Assembly (NCBI GenBank): GCA_019022495.1 | Contig: JAFEKR010000001.1 | Coordinates: 5,642,001 to 5,706,000 of the forward strand | Direction of reading: 5' to 3' | Source of the DNA: Epichloe hybrida | Taxonomy: Eukaryota; Ascomycota; Sordariomycetes; Hypocreales; Clavicipitaceae | DNA: 64,000 nucleotides | In this document: positions 59,046 through 64,000 of the stretch, piece by piece | Layout of the letters: every line of letters begins with the position of its first letter | How positions within the stretch are numbered: position 1 is the stretch's first letter | Translations under genes and position numbers: made by a program | The notes under the pieces: generated by a model | The model's input: only the letters and a program-made list of their open reading frames with translations | Databases searched by the model: none | Told to the model about the DNA's origin: nothing

Positions 59046-60614
59046 TTAGAATTTGCGCCGGCCCAACGTAGGTGTCCATTGAAGTGGATGAGTTTCCGCC
59101 GTGGCTTTCTCGTCTGGTTTCCATATTTTGACTATGTAGAAATGAAAAGGTCAGCAACATACGCGTATGACAGAATGTGTAGAAGACAAGGCAACGAGAG
59201 GGAGCAATACGTACTCGTTTTGTCAGCTTCGCCGCAAATCAAACGCAAGCCAGAGCGATCAAATGTTGAGCTCATGATGCCTGCCTCTGCATCCAAAGAC
59301 CCAGGTTGTGCGGTGGTATCCAGTGACTGGAAGCGGTGGCCGGTTTTCCAGTCCCAAAAGCCCATGGAGCCGTTGTCAGCTGGATCAACAACGAATCAGC
59401 AAAAGTTCCATCTTGAAGCAATAAAAGAAAATTGCGAGGTTGGGCAACAATAGAGTGAGTGAGTGAACAAACATACCTCCTGAGAACATGACATTGTTCT
59501 GGTTTACACTCAACGTGTTGATGATGGCATTCTGACCTTCGAAATTCTGCATGAATGCTCCCTCGGGACACTTCCATTGCTTGATGCTCCCGGTGCTGGC
59601 ACTGGCAAAAGTGAACTCTGTAGGGTGCACGGCGAGCGCTCGCACGCCCTTCTTGTGGTGCGTCAGAACACCCATGGTCTTGCCGGCCGCTAGATCCCAC
59701 ATTCTGACGGTCGAATCAAGAGAACCGGTTATGACTTGGGGGTCGGCCTCCTGGCACTTGACATCGGAGACAGTGCCGGTGTGTCCAGAGAGCACATGGA
59801 TATTGCTTCGCGTCCGCATGTCCCAGACTCGAGCTACGCCGTCTCGGCCACCAGTGACAAGAACGTCGAGAGTAGGGTGAAGGGAGAGGGTATAGACGCC
59901 GCTGAGGTGGCCGTGGTAGTGTCGAATGACTTTGTTCGTCTCGAGATCCCAGCACTTGACCATTTTGTCTTCACCGCAGGAGAACAGATACGGGTGTCTG
60001 GGCGACACGGCGAGGCCGCGGACGGTGCTGATATGCCCGGTCAGTGTAAGCCGGAGGGAGCCCGTGGCAAGATCCCATATCTTGATCGTTCTGTCGCCCG
60101 CGCCACTGGCGAACCATTTATTCCCGGGCTCGACGGCCAAGGCTCGTACCCAGCCGAGATGACCTGAGATGACTCTCATCAACTTCCATGGGGGATGCCA
60201 GTCGGGCTTCGGTTGTTGAAAGGCGCCTGATCCTCCCGAGGTGAGGCTCATGTTGTTTTGTGGCGATGCGGTTCCAGTCGAGCCTGAGCCGGCTGCAGAA
60301 TTGGGCCCAGCCTCGAGCAATTTCTGTGCCGGCCGTGCTGGTCCGCCGGGCTTTGGTCGAGAACCCGGCTTCTTGCCCGGCTGCTTCGATGGCTGCTTGG
60401 CCGCAAGAGAGTCGGGTAGAGTCTGGACGCTGGAGTACTCGGCTTGGAATCGGCGCTTCATGACGGGGTCGCTGTACACATCCTCGAGTTTCTGTCGCTT
60501 GCTGCTGGATTGCTGCGCTATGGCTTTCGAATACAAGCTCCTCGATACAAGCGCGTTCTGAGAAACCAGAGCGCCAAGCTGCGACAGATCCTGCGGCTTC
60601 TTTTGTGTCTCCAT
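59046..60614 (-). CDS. prp46: Pre-mRNA splicing factor Prp46 (PRL1/PLRG1)
   Basis: WD40 component of the NineTeen complex (Prp19-associated) in the spliceosome. Exons: 59477-60614, 59215-59379, 59046-59131; 462 aa. The N-terminus ([20 protein letters not shown]) precedes a Gly/Ser/Pro-rich linker. The seven-blade WD40 propeller begins at [20 protein letters not shown]. Typical blades are [44 protein letters not shown] and [14 protein letters not shown], the last restored by intron 59380-59476. The protein ends [18 protein letters not shown]. The start at 60614 is the first ATG giving family sequence; a longer in-frame leader exists upstream but looks non-coding. Confidence 0.96.
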
Positions 60615-61010
60615 TGCGGGCGGCCGGCGTAGGCGGTCCGGACAATTGTCCAATTTTCTGGTTGCAGTGGTTGGTGGGAAAAGTTGAAGGTTCGCGATCT
60701 GAAGGCTCAAAAGCTGGCCGGATGGATTCGCCTGACGTTGTATGTGGGGCTGGCTGCATGCCAGCCCCATATGTGGGCCAAATGCTCGACTTGCTCCCCT
60801 GTCATTCATTCACTCACTCACTCACTCGCTCACTTACTCATTCACCCATTCACTCATTCTAGATTATCGATAATACAACACAAAGCACCTTCTACATTCA
60901 CGAAATTGGTTATCAAACACAATCGCGGGCAGCCCCCTTTCACTCCTTTGCAGCATATTTATCTAGGCACAACTCCAAAGGCAGAGCTTGATTTCATCTC
61001 TACCAATCAG
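60615..61010. promoter_or_regulatory. Divergent promoter region Prp46 / Nas6
   Basis: 396 bp with a CACT-type microsatellite (about 60805-60857) that lies between the two start sites. No other gene. Confidence 0.5.
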
Positions 61011-62256
61011 ATGGAAGACAACAGTGATCGGCTCCCTCTGCACACAGCTGCCAGAGAGGGAAATGGTAAAAACATGCACATATTCCGGCCCCCTTATAAA
61101 ACCCAATCTTGCTTACATTTCCGTATAGTCGCCAAAGCCGAAGCACTACTCAAAGTAAGAAGTCCATCTTCTCTGACTCCAAAGTCTGACTTCAAGATAT
61201 CCTCATTTCCATCACCAGCCAGCTCACATCAGCACACAGACCGACCCAAAGCTATCTACAAAGAAGGACGAAGATGGGCGCTACGCTATTCATTGGGCAG
61301 CATCGTCCAATAACCTCGAGATCGTCACTATGCTAGCCAACCAGAAGAATTTCGATCCAGACGTCCAAGTGAGTACCTGCTCCAACACGATCATGTCATT
61401 CCCCCCCTTCCCCCTCCCTTTATCAGGTCGATGGTCTGGTATTTACTATCGACCTGTACAGAATGGCAGCGGATGGACGCCTCTCATGATATCCGCTAGT
61501 GTTCCGGACAGCGAACCCATTCTACGAGTCTTGATTCAAAAGGGCGCGGAAGTCAATGAGAAGAGTGAGAACAACCCACCCACGGAGCTTGCCCTAGGAT
61601 GTGAAGAGGAGGTCTAACAGCAAAAAAAAAAAAAAAATCAGATTCCAACGGGCAGGTATGTCGGGCAACTCGGATCGCTCAAGGCTCATCTTGATGGCTT
61701 TGCTCCTCATGTTAACTAGACGAAAGACGGCCCTCCACTTCGTCGCGTCCAAGAAGAACATGGACGTCGCCCGTTTACTTTTAGAATCCAACCCACCTGC
61801 GTCCACAAGGGTGCGCGATCGTCGCGGGCAATATCCTATACACCGCGCCGCTGCAGTTGGATCTGTTCCCATGGTCAAACTATTACTTCAGAACCGGAGT
61901 CCTTTGAACCCAACAGATATTGAGGGCTACACGCCTCTCCACCATGCGGTTGCAGAAGGACACGGTAAGCCAGCTATCGATGTACAGCAGCTTGATATGT
62001 TGCTACAAAGTGACCGAGTCAGCTAATTTGCCCACAAGGAGATGTGGCGATTGCTTTGCTGAAAGAGGGTGCCGATTTCACGCTCAAAAATGCCGAAGAC
62101 AAGTCGGCCTTGGACTTGGCGCCAGATAAGGAGGCAAGTCTTTGTCAAGAATAAACTCGCTTCTATGACTTTATAGCGTCGCTAACGGCCCCCTGACAGG
62201 TTCTTTCATACATCATGCGCGACGCAGAACGAGAGGGTATTGAGCTGTCCCCGTGA
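61011..62256 (+). CDS. nas6: Proteasome assembly chaperone Nas6 (gankyrin), ankyrin-repeat
   Basis: Binds the Rpt3 ATPase during assembly of the 19S regulatory particle. Eight exons: 61011-61065, 61129-61154, 61240-61368, 61462-61564, 61642-61655 (14 nt), 61727-61964, 62039-62133, 62200-62256; 238 aa. Ankyrin repeats are visible: RLPLHTAAREGNVAKAEALL, GRYAIHWAASSNNLEIVTML, GSGWTPLMISASVPDSEPIL, NGQTALHFVASKKNMDVARL, RRGQYPIHRAAAVGSVPMVK, IEGYTPLHHAVAEGHGDVAI, KSALDLAPDKEVLSYIMRDA. The last intron (62134-62199) starts with GC (GGAG|GCAAGT), a GC-AG intron; the downstream residues REGIELSP match the family C-terminus. The 14-nt exon supplies the NSNGQ turn between repeats. Confidence 0.93.
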
Positions 62257-62364
62257 ACGGATCGCGCGGCACTATGTAGACGTAATCTATCTATCACATG
62301 TTGCCTTGTGCTGGCTCGACACCTGCCTTGCCCCATTGTGTTGCACTTGTTCGTGCATCCTCCG

Positions 62365-64000
62365 TTACTTGACTGTTCGCTCGACCAGCTCACGATACAT
62401 GGTCTTGACATCCTCAACATCCGCCTTTAGTTCCTCAACAAGCTCGCTCTTCTCACCCAGCATCTCCAACGTTGTCTGGTATCTCGAGTCAAGATTGGCT
62501 ACCTCCTGCTCCAGTTGTGGCACTCTTGACGCAGCGGCCTTTGTCTCTTCTATTTCTTTCATGAGTGCAACCAAGTCTCTTCTCGCTTCGTTCCTCTGGC
62601 CACAAACCCTGGCCATTTCCTCCTTGGCCGTAACCTTCTCGGCTTCCAGTCGTCGAATGGCCGCGCTCATTCTTTCGACGAGCTGTACTGATGGCCCAGC
62701 AGCTACCGTTGAGACCGAGACCATATCCTGGGCCACGTGACGAGGTGAAGAAGGTATAGTCTCCAGTGCTCCATTGTCATTATCTCGTTCTACAGAACCG
62801 AGAGATGGGAAATGCCCAGTTTCGCTGGGTGTTTCAAAGGGTGAGAAAGGGGTTGGCGGTGCGCCAGACCCAGCATAAGATGGCTCCCTGGTTCGAATAG
62901 GAGTCTGGCTCGTGGCCCGTCGTGTTGGTGACATGATGTCTGCAGGACTATTATCAGGAATACTACATGGCGTGTAGGATCTCCGAGATTTTCTTGGGCC
63001 AGAGAGGCCCAGCAAGTCTGAGCTGAACGTTCTGGATATGGACACGAGTGGTGACTCAGGCCGGCTTTGATGGCCCCTGTTCGTTGCGCCCGCCACTTCA
63101 TCCACCCACTGACGTCGTTCCGCCTCTACTGAGTCTTCTTTATCAGTAACACCTTGTTGTTTCAATCTCTCAACTTCTTCTCGGGCCTCTGCCAAAGAGG
63201 CCTGGCAAGACTTATACGAAGCTTGAAGCTCCGCCATCTCGTCTCGGCAGAATTTCAACTCCTGACGAGCAGAAGCAAGAGACGGCTGCACGTCTTGAAG
63301 CTCATCTTCGACATGTCTCAGCCGCACGGCCTATGGGCAGCAAAAATTAGACAAGCAAGCATATATAGATATATGGGTCGGCTTGAACTCTCGGAGCAAA
63401 TCGCACACGAAGACTTACCGCATCTCGTGCTTTCTTTCTCATTTCTGATTCTCGGCGCTGTGCCTCGTCTCTCTCTTTCTCTAGGTTTGCTGATTTGGCA
63501 ATGAGCGACGCTTCGATGCCTTGCCAATTCTCTCTGGCCGAGGCATACTGGGACTGCAAGGTTTCAATCTGGCGGAACATCTTTACTTGTGCTTCGCCTC
63601 CAGTTCCCGATGACGCTTCTTCTGCCGCCACTCTCATGGCTTCCAACTTGCCTTCTACGGCCTGCAGTTCGGCTTTGAGTTCCTCTGCCGTCTTGCGCCC
63701 TCGCTCGTTGGCACGCTCGAGCTTCTCGCGCCATTCGATTTCGTCTTGTCGCGCTTGCTCAGCCACCGTCTCCTTTTCCGCACGAAGACTCGTGTTCAAC
63801 TCCTCCAGCGACTTTTGTTTCTGACGCTCTGCAGCCAGTGCTTTATTCATCGCTTCTCGATGAGAACACTCAGCCTGCTCCGTCTTTTTCTTCCATTCCT
63901 GGTCCAGACGCCGGTACGCGTCATCTTTCTTCGAGTTTTCTTTTTTCAGTGATTCCATCTCTGCTTGGAGCGCAGCAGTTGCTCGGTTGGCCTCATCCCA
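62365..64000 (-). CDS. TMF1/Sgm1-like golgin coiled-coil protein (3' part)
   Basis: Golgi-associated coiled-coil protein of the TATA-element-modulatory-factor family; binds Rab6/Ypt6-type GTPases through its C-terminus. Exon 63419-64000 (open to the window edge), intron 63331-63418, exon 62365-63330; at least 515 aa here. Long heptad-rich coiled coil (SLKKENSKKDDAYRRLDQEW onward), a Ser/Pro-rich break (about 63070-62780, with SPTRRATSQTPIRTREPSYA), then a second coil leading to the TMF C-terminal signature LEMLGEKSELVEELKADVED. The C-terminus matches the TMF domain, but the N-terminus lies outside the window. Strong alpha-helical shadow frames on the plus strand are not genes. Confidence 0.85.

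Noticed and set aside
62240..63952. Plus-strand open frames opposite the TMF-like gene
   Set aside because: Shadow frames of a coiled-coil gene; no splice or family support.
1..64000. tRNA, rRNA or CRISPR arrays
   Set aside because: Reading both strands for B-box-like GGTTCGA-type motifs and for regularly spaced repeats found none that fold or repeat convincingly; a tRNAscan run would settle tRNAs.

Overview
The window is nuclear DNA of a filamentous ascomycete, most likely a Sordariomycete. The support is many short introns (about 50-120 bp, with CTAAC or CTGAC branch sites), compact gene-dense euchromatin with genes on both strands, and an AT-rich island full of transition mutations typical of repeat-induced point mutation (RIP). 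A hypocrealean origin is possible from the overall look of the proteins, but I cannot prove it from sequence alone.

Left arm (1-24.3 kb): 3' part of the actin-binding protein Abp1 (-), monothiol glutaredoxin Grx3/4 (+), a Zn2Cys6 transcription factor with a 3-nt micro-exon (+), the dynamin-related GTPase Dnm1 (-), the copper chaperone Cox19 (+), a three-LIM-domain paxillin-like protein (+), SUMO (-), the twin-CX9C protein Cmc4 (+), nucleoporin Nup84/Nup107 (+), the ESCRT-I subunit Vps37 (+) and an unrecognised conserved-looking protein (-). A 266-bp MITE with perfect 27-bp terminal inverted repeats and TA target duplication sits between Nup84 and Vps37.

Middle (24.3-36.6 kb): a minisatellite cluster, then an 8.6-kb AT-rich nested transposon. 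The outer element is a RIP-degraded Tc1/mariner-type DNA transposon with 40-bp terminal inverted repeats. It is split by a degraded Ty1/copia retrotransposon on the minus strand with 258-bp LTRs and a GAAGC target duplication. About 3.1 kb without a recognisable gene follows, containing a 38-bp perfect inverted repeat.

Right arm (36.6-64 kb): F-box protein (+), AT-hook protein (-), V-ATPase subunit C (+), APS kinase (-), a mitochondrial hotdog thioesterase-like protein (-), the ribosome-biogenesis factor Noc1/Mak21 (-), mitochondrial prolyl-tRNA synthetase (+), prefoldin subunit 5 (+), an unrecognised fungal protein (-), ORC1 (+), splicing factor Prp46 (-), proteasome chaperone Nas6 (+) and the 3' part of a TMF1/Sgm1-type golgin (-).

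The genes are mostly housekeeping and do not form one pathway or a secondary-metabolite cluster. The shared architectural theme is head-to-head pairs with short intergenic regions: Abp1/Grx4, Dnm1/Cox19, SUMO/Cmc4, AT-hook/Vma5, Noc1/ProRS, unknown/ORC1 and Prp46/Nas6. I saw no wholly new system. The best second-look items are the micro-exons, the nested RIP-affected transposons, the two inverted-repeat elements, and the two unrecognised genes.
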